A stretch of 42,674 nucleotides of DNA from assembly GCA_050260935.1 (NCBI GenBank), contig JBLNCU010000197.1, forward strand, positions 1 to 42,674, in the 5' to 3' direction. A program made the translations under genes and the position numbers. The number at the start of each line of letters is the position of its first letter. The first letter of the stretch is position 1. Source of the DNA: UBA8346 sp050260935 (GTDB taxonomy: Bacteria; Bacillota; UBA4882; UBA8346). Shown in pieces: positions 15,638-25,154 of the stretch. The notes beneath the pieces are model-generated. The model did no database searches, was not told where the DNA came from, and saw only the letters and a list, made by a program, of their open reading frames with translations.

Positions 15638-17122
15638 GTGAGACTAACCGAGTTAATAAAGAATATAACAGTGGAAAAAATTAAGGGTAATCAACTGTTG
15701 GAAATTACCGGTATTAATCAAGATTCCAGGCAGGTTAAACCCGGCGATTTATTTATATGTGTTAAGGGGTCTAAATTTGACGGCCATCAATTCTTACAAA
15801 AAGCCGCCGCCCAGGGGGCTGTCGCCGCTTTGGTGGAAGACTGGCCCGAGGCTGACTGGGGTATGACCATCATCCAAGTCCGGTCGGTCTCCACCCGTGT
15901 AATTAAAGAAATAGCCGGGGCTTTTTACGGTTATCCCGATCGTAAATTAAGATTAATAGCCGTGGTGGGCACCAATGGGAAGACTACCACCACTTATCTG
16001 GTAAAAAGTATTTTAGAAAACGCCGGTTACCGGGTCGGGTTAATCGGAACCATAGTTAATCTGATTGGTGATAAAATCGTGGAAACCCACAATACCACCC
16101 CGGGGGTTCTGGAGCTCCAGAAACTCAGTTTCCAAATGCTCCAGGCAGGAGTGGAATACGTGGTGATGGAGGTTTCTTCCCACTCCATCGCCCAAGGAAG
16201 GGTAGACGGACTGGCATTCCGTTGTGGTATTTTCACCAATATCACCCAGGATCATTTAGACTACCACGGCACTTTTGCGGAATATTTACGGGTAAAGACC
16301 AAATTTTTCGTAGACTTGCCGGCCACATCCTGGGCGGCAATCAACCTTGACGACCAGCGAGCCAGCTATATCATGGAGCGGACCTCTGCCGGTGTTATGA
16401 CTTACGGAATTGAAAACAAGGCCATAGTTAGGGCCGAAGGCATTCAAATGGCGCCTTCCGGGGTCAGCTATACCGCTGTCACTCCAATGGGGAATATTGG
16501 TCTGGATCTGAAATTAACCGGCTTTTTTAATGTTTATAATAGTTTAGGCGCTTTAACCGCCGGGTTGGCGTTGGGTATAAATCCACAGGCCATTAAGAAG
16601 GGTTTGGAAGCCGTTTCCGGGGTTCCCGGAAGGTTTCAGCTGGTCTCCGGGGCTAGCGATTTCGGAGTTATCGTTGACTATGCCCATACCCCCGACGGCT
16701 TGGAGAATATCCTTAGAACCGGGCGCGGCCTTTCACCCAGCCGGTTGCTGCTGGTCTTCGGTTGCGGCGGCGACCGGGATCGTACTAAAAGGCCTATTAT
16801 GGGTTCTATTGCCGCTAAAATGGCCGATTTCACTATTATCACCTCCGACAACCCGCGTTCGGAAAATCCCGCTCAAATAATTAAAGAAATTGAGGCGGGG
16901 TTTAAAAATGCCAATCCAACTGCCCGCTACCTTGTGGAAGTCGACCGGGCGACCGCCATCAATAAGGCGGTAGCCATGGCCAAACCTGGCGATTTACTTT
17001 TAATCGCCGGTAAAGGACATGAAAATTACCAAATATTTGCCGACCGGACCATTCATTTTGATGACCGGGAAGTGGCCGCCGAAGCCTTAAAGGAGAAATA
17101 CCATGGCCCAGTTCAAAATTGA
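15638..17122 (+). CDS. murE: UDP-MurNAc-tripeptide synthetase (meso-diaminopimelate adding)
   Basis: Cytoplasmic ATP-dependent ligase that adds the third amino acid to UDP-MurNAc-L-Ala-D-Glu. An N-terminal uridine-binding domain (SRQVKPGDLFICVKG) is followed by the ATPase P-loop GTNGKTTTT at residue ~111, TNITQDHLDYHGT, and the C-terminal selectivity motif D404-N-P-R407. DNPR is the signature for meso-diaminopimelate rather than lysine. It is 494 aa, normal. It starts at GTG 15638 with only a weak upstream GGGGAAC. It overlaps murF by 20 bp. Confidence 0.96.
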   Translation: MRLTELIKNITVEKIKGNQLLEITGINQDSRQVKPGDLFICVKGSKFDGHQFLQKAAAQGAVAALVEDWPEADWGMTIIQVRSVSTRVIKEIAGAFYGYPDRKLRLIAVVGTNGKTTTTYLVKSILENAGYRVGLIGTIVNLIGDKIVETHNTTPGVLELQKLSFQMLQAGVEYVVMEVSSHSIAQGRVDGLAFRCGIFTNITQDHLDYHGTFAEYLRVKTKFFVDLPATSWAAINLDDQRASYIMERTSAGVMTYGIENKAIVRAEGIQMAPSGVSYTAVTPMGNIGLDLKLTGFFNVYNSLGALTAGLALGINPQAIKKGLEAVSGVPGRFQLVSGASDFGVIVDYAHTPDGLENILRTGRGLSPSRLLLVFGCGGDRDRTKRPIMGSIAAKMADFTIITSDNPRSENPAQIIKEIEAGFKNANPTARYLVEVDRATAINKAVAMAKPGDLLLIAGKGHENYQIFADRTIHFDDREVAAEALKEKYHGPVQN

Positions 17123-18482
17123 AGAAATCTTAACTGCCACCCAAGGGGTCTTGCTTCAAGGCGACCATTGCCAAACAGTGTTGGGAATTTCAACTGATTC
17201 CCGCCGGGTAAAACCGGGGGAATTATTTATAGCCTTAAAAGGCGAGCGCTTTGACGGGCACCATTTTTTAAACGAGGTTGCCAAAGCGGGGGCCGCGGCC
17301 GTATTGGTGATGGATGAATTAAAATTCAACGGCGGAGTGGCCGTTATTCGGGTGGCGGATACTTTAAAAGCCTTGGGGGATATCGCCCGTTTTCACCGGG
17401 AAAGGTTCAACGTTCCGGTTATCGGGATTACCGGCAGCAACGGCAAAACCACCACCAAGGACCTGCTGGCTTCGATCCTGGAGCAAGAAATGCCTATTGT
17501 CAAAACGGAAGCCAACTATAACAATGAAATCGGCTTACCGCTCACTTTATTACAAATAACTGAAGCCACCAAAGCAGTTGTTGTGGAGATGGGCATGAGG
17601 GGGCTGGGTCAAATCCGCCGTTTGGCCCAAATTGCCAAGCCTACCCTGGGGGTTGTAACTAATGTTGGCTTAACCCACCTTGAATTACTAGGAACCAGGC
17701 AGAATATTGCCCGGGCAAAAGGAGAACTGGTGGAGTCTTTACCCGGTAACGGTTTGGCGGTTTTAAACGGCGATGATTATTTGGTCAGGAATATGCGAGG
17801 GAATAGCAAGTCCAAAACCGTACTCTATGGTATCGAAGGGGACGCTTTGGATTACCGGGCTGCCGCCATTGAAACCAGCGCTTCCGGTTCCAGGTTTAAG
17901 GTTTATTTTAATGGGACGGAACTGGACTTGGACTTGCCAGTTCCAGGCCGGCATAACATTTTAAATGCCTTGGCGGCGATGGCGGCAGCCAAGGCCTTGG
18001 GAATTTCCAACCGGGCGGTTCAAACGGGATTGGCTAAACCACGGTTAACGGCCAACCGCTTGAATATCTTCACCAAAAATGGATTCCGTTTGATCGATGA
18101 CACCTATAACGCCAGCCCAACTTCGATGGAGGCGGCCTTAGAGGTATTGGTATCGTTGAATCAAGGCCGCCGGATTGCTGTTTTAGCCGATATGTTGGAG
18201 TTAGGGGCTACCGCTAAGGAGATCCACCGCCAAATCGGCGTCTATGCCGGTAAATCCGGGGTTGACTATTTGTTTGCTTATGGGGATCTCGCCCGGGAAT
18301 ACGTTAACGGGGTAAATGACATAACTGAAGGTAAGGCGGAATATTTTTCGAGTAAACAGGCTTTAATCGCCAGGCTAAAAGAGTATATTAAAGCGGGAGA
18401 TTGCATATTGGTCAAAGGATCCCGGGGAATGAAGATGGAAGAAGTGGTGATCGCTTTATCCGGGGGAGGGGAACAAGGTTAA
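17103..18482 (+). CDS. murF: UDP-MurNAc-tripeptide:D-Ala-D-Ala ligase
   Basis: ATP-dependent cytoplasmic ligase adding D-Ala-D-Ala to complete the UDP-MurNAc-pentapeptide. N-terminal domain has STDSRRVKPGELFIALKG. The P-loop is GITGSNGKTTTKD near residue 110, followed by KTEANYNNEIGLPLTLL, and the C-terminal domain has DDTYNASPTSMEAAL and KGSRGMKMEEVV. Length is 459 aa, normal. ATG 17103 lies inside the end of murE and the stop overlaps the mraY start (TAATG), so the three are probably translated in concert. Its placement between murE and mraY is like many Gram-negatives and some clostridia. Confidence 0.96.
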   Translation: MAQFKIEEILTATQGVLLQGDHCQTVLGISTDSRRVKPGELFIALKGERFDGHHFLNEVAKAGAAAVLVMDELKFNGGVAVIRVADTLKALGDIARFHRERFNVPVIGITGSNGKTTTKDLLASILEQEMPIVKTEANYNNEIGLPLTLLQITEATKAVVVEMGMRGLGQIRRLAQIAKPTLGVVTNVGLTHLELLGTRQNIARAKGELVESLPGNGLAVLNGDDYLVRNMRGNSKSKTVLYGIEGDALDYRAAAIETSASGSRFKVYFNGTELDLDLPVPGRHNILNALAAMAAAKALGISNRAVQTGLAKPRLTANRLNIFTKNGFRLIDDTYNASPTSMEAALEVLVSLNQGRRIAVLADMLELGATAKEIHRQIGVYAGKSGVDYLFAYGDLAREYVNGVNDITEGKAEYFSSKQALIARLKEYIKAGDCILVKGSRGMKMEEVVIALSGGGEQG

Positions 18483-19465
18483 TGACGCTATGGATTAGAT
18501 TATTATTCGCTGCGCTTACTTCATTTACGGTTAGCTTAATCATTGGCCCATTCGCTATTCGGGTACTGCGCCGGCTGAAATTCGGCCAGAGCATCCGTGA
18601 TGACGGGCCGCAAACCCATTTGAGAAAAGCCGGGACACCGACAATGGGCGGGGTTTTAATCTTATTCTCATTGGTAATCGGGGTTTTGGCAGTCCATGAT
18701 TTTTCGCCGGAGATTTGGTGGCTGTTATTTTTAACTTTAAGTTTCGGCATGATCGGCCTGGTCGATGATTTAATCATCATAATTACCAAGCAGTCGCTGG
18801 GGTTGAAAGCCCGCCAAAAACTGCTCGCCCAGATCGTTTTCGCCGGTTTGGCCACTATTTTTATCCTGCAGAACCAATTTTCCACTTCGCAACTGATTCC
18901 CTTCTCCAATTTTAAACTGACATTTCCGGCCGGTGGTTACGGTAATCCGCTCTTTTTTGTGTACGCGGTCTTTGTGATTGTCGCTTTTTCCAATGCCGTC
19001 AATCTTACGGACGGCTTGGACGGTTTGGCGGGCGGAACTACCGCCATCGCCGCCTTGGCTTTGGCGGTTCTAGCTCTTTGTCAACGCCAACCGGGGGTGG
19101 CCATTTTTGCTTTTGCCATAGCCGGAGCCTGTTTCGGTTTTATTTGGTTTAATGGACCGCCGGCCGAGGTTTTTATGGGGGATACCGGTTCGCTGGCGCT
19201 TGGAGCCGCTTTGGCGGGGATCGCCTTATTTACCCAAATGAGCTTGTTTTTTGTTATCATCGGCGGAATTTTTGTGGCCGAAAATCTATCGGTGGTCCTT
19301 CAGGTGACCTCGTTTAAAACCACCGGCCGCCGGATTTTTAGAATGAGCCCGCTCCACCACCACTTTGAATTGGGCGGAATGATGGAACCAAAGATTATGC
19401 TCCGCTTTTGGATTATCGGGATTGTATTGGGAGTTATCGGTATACTGGGCTATGTAATAAAATAG
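18482..19465 (+). CDS. mraY: Phospho-MurNAc-pentapeptide transferase (lipid I synthesis)
   Basis: Polytopic membrane enzyme that transfers phospho-MurNAc-pentapeptide to undecaprenyl phosphate. About ten membrane helices are seen. Conserved loops: KAGTPTMGG (residues ~40-48), GLVDDLIIIITK with the DD pair, NAVNLTDGLDGLAGG, FNGPPAEVFMGDTGSLALG and the histidine motif MSPLHHHFE. Starting at ATG 18482 (overlapping the murF stop as TAATG) gives 327 aa, the usual size. A longer frame from 18401 lies within murF and adds a non-family N-terminus. Confidence 0.97.
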   Translation: MTLWIRLLFAALTSFTVSLIIGPFAIRVLRRLKFGQSIRDDGPQTHLRKAGTPTMGGVLILFSLVIGVLAVHDFSPEIWWLLFLTLSFGMIGLVDDLIIIITKQSLGLKARQKLLAQIVFAGLATIFILQNQFSTSQLIPFSNFKLTFPAGGYGNPLFFVYAVFVIVAFSNAVNLTDGLDGLAGGTTAIAALALAVLALCQRQPGVAIFAFAIAGACFGFIWFNGPPAEVFMGDTGSLALGAALAGIALFTQMSLFFVIIGGIFVAENLSVVLQVTSFKTTGRRIFRMSPLHHHFELGGMMEPKIMLRFWIIGIVLGVIGILGYVIK

Positions 19466-19478
19466 GGAGGTTTTTGGT

Positions 19479-20567
19479 TTGAAACGTAATCCTCCTGATT
19501 TTTTCCTGTTTATAATTGTATTGGTCTTGATGGTAATTGGGTTGATTATCGTTACCAGCGCCAGCGCCCCGGAATCTTTAACCGATACCGGCGGCGTCAG
19601 CGCTTTTCATTATGGACTGCGGCAGCTCCTTTTCGCCCTGGCCGGATTCGGTTTAATGTTTTTGATGATGAAATTTCCATATCAATATCTGAAGAAATTT
19701 ACCATTCCTGTAGCAGTCAGCGCCATAATTTTTCTGATAATTGTCTTGATTACTTTTGAGGCCAAGAAAGGCTCCCACCGCTGGATCGATCTCGGCTTTT
19801 TTCAATTTCAAGCTTCGGAATACGCTAAACTGGCGGTTATTATGTTCATGGCTCATTATTTGGCCGAGATTAAAAAGGGGATCAACAATTTTATCATCGG
19901 GGTTTTCATCCCTTTGGTCTGCGTTTCCATTGTTTGTCTGTTAATTCTGATGGAGCCGGATTTGGGAACCACTATTGTCGTTTTTGCCACTTTTATCATG
20001 ATGCTGTTTGCGGCTGGGGCTAAGATCAGTCACCTGACTTTTCTCGGCTTGATCGGACTGAGTATGGGAACAGTGATGGCCTTTAGCGCCGATTACCGGT
20101 TTAAAAGATTAGTCGCTTTCCTAAACCCCTGGAAAGACCCTCAAGGCGACGGCTGGCAAATAATTCAATCACTGTACGCTCTGGGTTCCGGGGGGCCTTT
20201 TGGGTTAGGCTTGGGAATGGGGCGTCAAAAATTTCATTATCTGCCTGAAGCCCACACTGATTACATATTCTCCATTTTAGGCGAGGAGTTGGGTTTACTG
20301 GGCACGATGACCGTAATTTTACTATTTTTTTTTCTGGCCTGGCGGGGTTTTAAGATAGCCATTTCCGCCCGGGATTCCTACGGCCGGTTACTGGCGACCG
20401 GTATCACGTCGTATCTGGTTTTCCAAGCTTTGCTTAATATCGGGGTGGTTACTTCCTCGATTCCGGTTACCGGAATAACTTTGCCGTTTTTAAGTTATGG
20501 CGGTTCGTCTTTACTGATAAGCCTTTTCAGTATCGGAGTTTTATTGAACATATCGCAGGATGCCTGA
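19479..20567 (+). CDS. ftsW: SEDS-family peptidoglycan polymerase (FtsW/SpoVE type)
   Basis: Membrane glycosyltransferase that polymerises lipid II with its partner class B PBP, here most likely the PASTA-containing PBP upstream. Around ten membrane helices. Family landmarks: GSHRWIDLGFFQFQASEYAKL, LILMEPDLGTTIVV, the extracellular loop with NPWKDPQGDGWQIIQSLYALGSGG, EAHTDYIFSILGEELGLLG and LPFLSYGGSSLL. It is 362 aa. The start is TTG 19479 behind GGGAGG. It follows mraY directly, where murD is normally found. With one SEDS gene here, it may serve as FtsW and SpoVE both. Confidence 0.92.
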   Translation: MKRNPPDFFLFIIVLVLMVIGLIIVTSASAPESLTDTGGVSAFHYGLRQLLFALAGFGLMFLMMKFPYQYLKKFTIPVAVSAIIFLIIVLITFEAKKGSHRWIDLGFFQFQASEYAKLAVIMFMAHYLAEIKKGINNFIIGVFIPLVCVSIVCLLILMEPDLGTTIVVFATFIMMLFAAGAKISHLTFLGLIGLSMGTVMAFSADYRFKRLVAFLNPWKDPQGDGWQIIQSLYALGSGGPFGLGLGMGRQKFHYLPEAHTDYIFSILGEELGLLGTMTVILLFFFLAWRGFKIAISARDSYGRLLATGITSYLVFQALLNIGVVTSSIPVTGITLPFLSYGGSSLLISLFSIGVLLNISQDA

Positions 20568-20602
20568 ATTTAAAATATAATGATTAGGGTTTGGAAAGCA
20601 AT

Positions 20603-20640
20603 GGGAGACAGAAGCCAGAAACCAGAAGTCAGAATGGGAA
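20603..20640 (+). repeat. Purine-rich GAAGCCAGAA repeat before murG
   Basis: AGAAGCCAGAA, ACCAGAAGTCAGAAT and flanking GGGAG/GGGAAG words resemble short repeats at 29939-29980, 30101-30140 (reverse), 38410-38425 and 40801-40832. It lies in the only gap of the ftsW-murG junction. Confidence 0.5.
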
Positions 20641-20656
20641 GTGAGGCGGGAGCAAA

Positions 20657-21766
20657 ATGAGAGTGATATTAGCCGGCGGCGGAACCGGTGGTCATATTTA
20701 TCCGGCCGTCACCATAGCCAGGGAATTTATACGCCGGGATGCCAAGACCGGGATCCTTTTTGTCGGCGGTCAGAGAGGTTTGGAATCCGATATTATCCCT
20801 AAAGAAGGCTTCCCTTTAGTAATGTTAAACTTGGAGGGAATTCCCAGAAGGATTAGCCCGAAGATTCTTAAATCTATATGGTTAGCCGGTAAAGGTTTGG
20901 CGGATACCTTTAAAATAATCCACGAATTTAAGCCGGATCTGGTAGTGGGAACCGGGGGTTATGTATGCGGCCCAATGGTGCTGGCTGCCGCCTTGCAGGG
21001 TGTTCCCACCGCCATTCAGGAACAAAATGCCTTTCCCGGGTTGACTAACCGGATTTTGGGCAAATTTGTCAAGCGGGTATTTTTAGGCTACCCGGAAGCG
21101 GCTGGATATTTTCCCTCCCGCAAAGTAAACATCACCGGAAATCCCATCCGTTATGAGGAGTTTGAGGGGATAACCCGGAACGAGGCTGAAAAAAACCTGG
21201 GACTTATAGGAAACTGGACTAATTTGCTGGTCTTCGGGGGGAGCCAAAGCGCCCGCCGGATTAACCAAGCCCTGTTGCCGGTGATCGGAAAACTGCTTGA
21301 AACTTATCCAAAATTACAAATAATACTGATGACCGGCGCCAAAGAGTACGATAATATTAAGAGAAATATTAATTCCTTGAATTTAACCGGGGATAGCTTA
21401 AAAAGGGTCAAACTGGTTCCTTACTTTTATAAAATTGCCGAGGCGTATAAGGCCGCTGATATTGTTTTGGCACGGGCCGGGGCTATTTCCCTTGCTGAAA
21501 TAACCTGTTTCGGAATACCAGCTATCTTAGTGCCTTACCCTTACGCCACCAACAACCATCAGGAATTCAACGCCCGGGTGTTGGAGAAGGCCGGGGCCGC
21601 TAAAGTAATTTTGGAAGCTGAACTTACACCGGAAGCTTTATGGGCAAACTTAAAGATGATGTTGAGTGATGCCAATCTAACCCGGAAAATGTCCAAAGCC
21701 AGTTTAAGTTTGAGTAAACCGCAGGCAGTTAAGAATATTGTTGATGAGCTGTTAAAAATTGTTTAA
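20657..21766 (+). CDS. murG: Undecaprenyl-PP-MurNAc-pentapeptide GlcNAc transferase (lipid II synthesis)
   Basis: Peripheral membrane GT-B glycosyltransferase that adds GlcNAc from UDP-GlcNAc to lipid I. The N-terminal G-loop GGGTGGHIYPA contains the conserved His. GTGGYVCGP is the second glycine loop, and QEQNAFPGLTNR, VFGGSQSARRIN (donor domain) and ADIVLARAGAISLAEITCFG with PYPYATNNHQEFNA follow. It is 369 aa, normal. Start ATG 20657 has GGCGGGAG upstream. A purine-rich repeat sits in the 89-bp gap before it. Confidence 0.97.
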   Translation: MRVILAGGGTGGHIYPAVTIAREFIRRDAKTGILFVGGQRGLESDIIPKEGFPLVMLNLEGIPRRISPKILKSIWLAGKGLADTFKIIHEFKPDLVVGTGGYVCGPMVLAAALQGVPTAIQEQNAFPGLTNRILGKFVKRVFLGYPEAAGYFPSRKVNITGNPIRYEEFEGITRNEAEKNLGLIGNWTNLLVFGGSQSARRINQALLPVIGKLLETYPKLQIILMTGAKEYDNIKRNINSLNLTGDSLKRVKLVPYFYKIAEAYKAADIVLARAGAISLAEITCFGIPAILVPYPYATNNHQEFNARVLEKAGAAKVILEAELTPEALWANLKMMLSDANLTRKMSKASLSLSKPQAVKNIVDELLKIV

Positions 21767-21867
21767 TCCGAATCGGACAAGCAGTAAATTTATTCATGGC
21801 ACACCACTAATTGTTCTTGAATATGATGGCTATTGCTCTATTAATATTAGGAGGCTGCTGTAAAAAA

Positions 21868-23169
21868 ATGAGCGATTTGGGAACTGTCGTCAAAGCGGAG
21901 CCAAAAACCACCGAACGTTTAGAGATTAACGGCGGGAGAAAGCTTTACGGAGCCGTGACTATAAGTGGAGCCAAAAATGCGGTTTTAAAATTGATGGCGG
22001 CCTCATTGTTAGCAAATAATAGTTGTTTCATCCGTAATGTTCCCCGGATCAGGGATGTCGAAATTATGATCGGCGTTCTCCGGGCCTTGGGGGCCGAGGT
22101 GAGTTGGGAGGATGATTCGACGCTGCTGATTAAGCCGACTTACGGGTTGGGCTATTCGGCGCCGGATGAATTGGTCCGGGAGATGCGGGCCTCGGTGCAA
22201 GTCATGGGTCCGTTGCTGACTAAAATCGGCCGGGTTAAACTTTCCCATCCCGGAGGATGCACCATTGGCCAGCGGCCGATTGATTTGCATCTTAAAGGTT
22301 TTGAGGCTCTCGGAGCCAAGGTCGTTGAAGAACACGGTTATGTCTTTGTTCAAGCCGACAGGCTCAAAGGCAATGAAATCCATCTAGATTTTCCCAGTGT
22401 CGGAGCTACTGAGAATATTATGGCCGCGGCTATTTTGGCTGAAGGCACCACGGTTATCCGGAACGCCGCCAAAGAGCCGGAGATTATTGAGGAACAAAAC
22501 TTTTACAACCGTCTGGGAGCTAGAATCAGGGGAGCCGGAACCGACACCATTAAAATTGAAGGGGTTCCCCGTCTAAATGAGCGCGAGATCGACTACATGG
22601 TAATTCCGGATCGGATCGAAGCCGGAACCTTTATGGTGGCGGCGGCGATTACCGGTGGCGACGTCACTATAGAAGACGTGATTCCGGAGCACGTGGAGGC
22701 CCTAACCTCAAAATTACGGGAAATCGGGGTGAATATCGAGACCGGCGAGGAGAAAATCCGGGTCAAGTCGGAAAAGAGGTTTAAAGGAGTCAATGTGACG
22801 GTTTTGCCTTATCCCGGGTTTCCTACCGATCTACAACCGCAGATAACAGCCTTGCTCTCGATAGCCGACGGCACAAGTGTCATAACGGAAAATGTATTCG
22901 GTGGCCGGTTCAGCTACGTTGATGAATTGATTCGCATGGGCGCCGTAATCCGGGTTGAAAGCCGCAGCGCTATTGTTAAGGGGACCTCCAGGTTGAGCGG
23001 GGCGGCTGTATATGCTCCAGACCTCAGAGCCGGGGCGGCGCTGGTAATTTCCGGATTGGCAGCCGAAGGCCGGACCACTCTCGAAGGTCTCCAATATTTG
23101 GATCGCGGTTATGAAAGGCTTGAAAGTAAACTAACCGCTATCGGGGCGGAGATTCGCAGAATTGTTTGA
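21868..23169 (+). CDS. murA: UDP-N-acetylglucosamine 1-carboxyvinyltransferase
   Basis: First committed enzyme of peptidoglycan synthesis, transferring enolpyruvate from PEP to UDP-GlcNAc. Visible motifs: GAVTISGAKNAVLKLMAASLL, the active-site loop SHPGGC131TIGQRP with the cysteine that reacts with fosfomycin, GATENIMAAAILAEG, PDRIEAGTFMVAAAITGG and YPGFPTDLQPQ. I start it at ATG 21868 (433 aa). AGGAGG lies 13 bases upstream, somewhat far. A frame from TTG 21811 would add a 19-residue hydrophobic stretch foreign to the family. It ends the cluster and is followed by a strong terminator. Confidence 0.96.
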   Translation: MSDLGTVVKAEPKTTERLEINGGRKLYGAVTISGAKNAVLKLMAASLLANNSCFIRNVPRIRDVEIMIGVLRALGAEVSWEDDSTLLIKPTYGLGYSAPDELVREMRASVQVMGPLLTKIGRVKLSHPGGCTIGQRPIDLHLKGFEALGAKVVEEHGYVFVQADRLKGNEIHLDFPSVGATENIMAAAILAEGTTVIRNAAKEPEIIEEQNFYNRLGARIRGAGTDTIKIEGVPRLNEREIDYMVIPDRIEAGTFMVAAAITGGDVTIEDVIPEHVEALTSKLREIGVNIETGEEKIRVKSEKRFKGVNVTVLPYPGFPTDLQPQITALLSIADGTSVITENVFGGRFSYVDELIRMGAVIRVESRSAIVKGTSRLSGAAVYAPDLRAGAALVISGLAAEGRTTLEGLQYLDRGYERLESKLTAIGAEIRRIV

Positions 23170-23235
23170 GTGGCCAGAAGATTCTCGGAGAAGGCTTTAT
23201 TTCATTAAGTTGACATTTTAGTTAGGACGGCAGGG

Positions 23236-23269
23236 AAACGGGTTTTACTTTACAACGACCCGTTTTTTT
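23236..23269 (+). terminator. Rho-independent terminator after murA
   Basis: AAACGGGT (23236-23243) pairs with ACCCGTTT (23258-23265) around a 14-base loop and is followed by TTTT. It closes the dcw cluster. Confidence 0.88.
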
Positions 23270-23382
23270 ATATTGCCGCTTTTATTACTTTAGGAATGGG
23301 CAAGTTGTAACAGAGCGGTTTTTTCACAACATTCTTTTAACTTTTGAATCAGGTCTTTCGTATTTTTTTAAACAGCTAAATC

Positions 23383-23391
23383 TGATATAAT
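23383..23391 (+). promoter_or_regulatory. Extended -10 promoter of fhs
   Basis: TGATATAAT (TG at 23383-23384, TATAAT at 23386-23391) is a perfect extended -10 element. The -35 region at 17-bp distance is only T-rich (23363-23368). The predicted start near 23398 leaves a leader of ~26 bases containing AGGAGG. Confidence 0.7.
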
Positions 23392-23423
23392 GAAAGAAAT
23401 CTGCCTTTTTCAGGAGGAAATTC

Positions 23424-25094
23424 ATGCTTTCCGATATCGAAATCGCCCAAACCAGTAAAATGATTCCTATTGCCGGGATTGCTCAAGAATGCGGAATTCC
23501 CGATCAGTATATTGAACCTTATGGAAGATATAAGGCCAAGGTGAACTTGAAATTATATGACGATCTGAAAACGAAGAAGGATGGGAAATTGATATATGTC
23601 ACGGCAATTACCCCGACTCCGGCCGGGGAGGGGAAAACCTGTACCGCTGTTGGGGTCACCCAGGCTTTAGGTAAGGCGGGCAAGCGGGTTATGCTTTGCC
23701 TGCGCGAACCCTCTCTGGGACCGATGTTCGGGATCAAAGGGGGGGCCACCGGCGGCGGATACTCGCAGGTACTGCCGATGGATGAAATAAATCTCCATTT
23801 TACCGGGGATATTCACGCGGTGACCGCCGCCCATAATCTGCTGGCTGCTATGGTCGATAATCATCTGGTTCAAGGAAATGAACTGGAGATTGAACCCAAA
23901 CGGGTTGTCTGGCGGCGGGTGATGGATATTTCCGACCGGCAACTCCGCAATATTGTGGTGGGTCTTGGCCCCAAAGGAGATGGGATTATTCGTGAGAGCG
24001 GCTTTGATATTACAGCAGCCTCAGAAGTTATGGCCGTCTTATGCCTGGCCACCGATTTAGACGATTTAAAAAAGCGTTTAGGCCGGATTATCGTGGCTTA
24101 TAACACCAAAGGCGAGCCGGTCACGGCCGGGAATTTAAAAGCGGTGGGCGCCATGACCTTGTTACTGAAAGACGCTCTCAATCCCAACCTGGTGCAGACG
24201 ATTGAGGGCCAACCGGTATTGATTCATGGCGGTCCGTTTGCCAATATCGCGCATGGCAATAACAGCATTATCGCTACGAGATTGGCTCTAAAGATGGCTG
24301 ATTACGTGGTGACGGAAGGCGGTTTCGCCTCCGATCTGGGGGCGGAAAAATTTTTTAATATTGTAAGCCGGGCTGCGGGGATAAAACCGGCCGTGGTGGT
24401 TTTGGTGGCCTCTGTCCGGGCCTTGAAATCCCACGGCGGGGTTGGTAAAGAGGATCTCAACCGGGAAAATACAGCCGCTTTAGTGGCCGGTCTCCCCAAC
24501 CTGGAGCACCACCTTAAAAACATCAAGCAAAATTTCGGCCTTCCGGTGGTGGTGGCTGTCAACCGCTTCCCCAGCGATACCGAGCGCGAACTGGAATTGA
24601 TTGTGGATAGATGCCGGAAACTTAATGTGCGGTCGGCCGTCTCCGAGGTAGTGGCTAAAGGCGGAGAGGGAGGCTTGAAACTGGTGAATGAGATTTTGGC
24701 GGCCATGGCCGAGCCCGATCATTTTCAGCCGATATATCCCTTGGACTTGCCGGTTAAGGAAAAATTGGAGATGGTAGCCAGAAAAGTATATGGCGCCAAA
24801 GGTGTCAACTATACTAAAGAAGCGGAACAAGCCCTGAAGACTCTTTCCTTACACGGTTTTGACAAATTACCGGTCTGTATCGCCAAGACCCAGATGTCTC
24901 TCTCGGATAATCCGAACCTGAAAGGCGCTCCTAGCGGTTGGGAGTTGACGGTCCGGGAAATACGGGTAATGGCCGGCGCCGGGTTCATTGTAGCCATTGC
25001 CGGGAATATCATGACAATGCCGGGGTTACCGAAAGCGCCGGCCGCCGAAAAAATCGATGTATCCAGCGACGGAACGATTGTGGGGCTATTCTGA
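23424..25094 (+). CDS. fhs: Formate-tetrahydrofolate ligase
   Basis: ATP-dependent enzyme that makes 10-formyl-tetrahydrofolate from formate, supplying purine synthesis and, in acetogens, the methyl branch of the Wood-Ljungdahl pathway. Its P-loop is TPTPAGEGKTCTAVG (residues ~62-76), followed by REPSLGPMFGIKGGATGGGYSQVLPM and later VVVAVNRFPSDTERE. It is 556 aa, full length. ATG 23424 lies seven bases after AGGAGG. It has its own promoter and stands next to guaA, another one-carbon/purine-related gene. The window alone does not show an acetogenic lifestyle. Confidence 0.97.
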   Translation: MLSDIEIAQTSKMIPIAGIAQECGIPDQYIEPYGRYKAKVNLKLYDDLKTKKDGKLIYVTAITPTPAGEGKTCTAVGVTQALGKAGKRVMLCLREPSLGPMFGIKGGATGGGYSQVLPMDEINLHFTGDIHAVTAAHNLLAAMVDNHLVQGNELEIEPKRVVWRRVMDISDRQLRNIVVGLGPKGDGIIRESGFDITAASEVMAVLCLATDLDDLKKRLGRIIVAYNTKGEPVTAGNLKAVGAMTLLLKDALNPNLVQTIEGQPVLIHGGPFANIAHGNNSIIATRLALKMADYVVTEGGFASDLGAEKFFNIVSRAAGIKPAVVVLVASVRALKSHGGVGKEDLNRENTAALVAGLPNLEHHLKNIKQNFGLPVVVAVNRFPSDTERELELIVDRCRKLNVRSAVSEVVAKGGEGGLKLVNEILAAMAEPDHFQPIYPLDLPVKEKLEMVARKVYGAKGVNYTKEAEQALKTLSLHGFDKLPVCIAKTQMSLSDNPNLKGAPSGWELTVREIRVMAGAGFIVAIAGNIMTMPGLPKAPAAEKIDVSSDGTIVGLF

Positions 25095-25110
25095 TTTAAA
25101 TTCATGAATT

Positions 25111-25119
25111 TGATATAAT
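25111..25119 (+). promoter_or_regulatory. Extended -10 promoter of guaA
   Basis: TGATATAAT again (TG 25111-25112, TATAAT 25114-25119) lies 36 bases before the guaA start. No good -35 element is seen. This is the same nine-base core as at fhs. Confidence 0.65.
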
Positions 25120-25154
25120 TAAGCAAATTTAATATTATTACTGAGGTGATCTGC

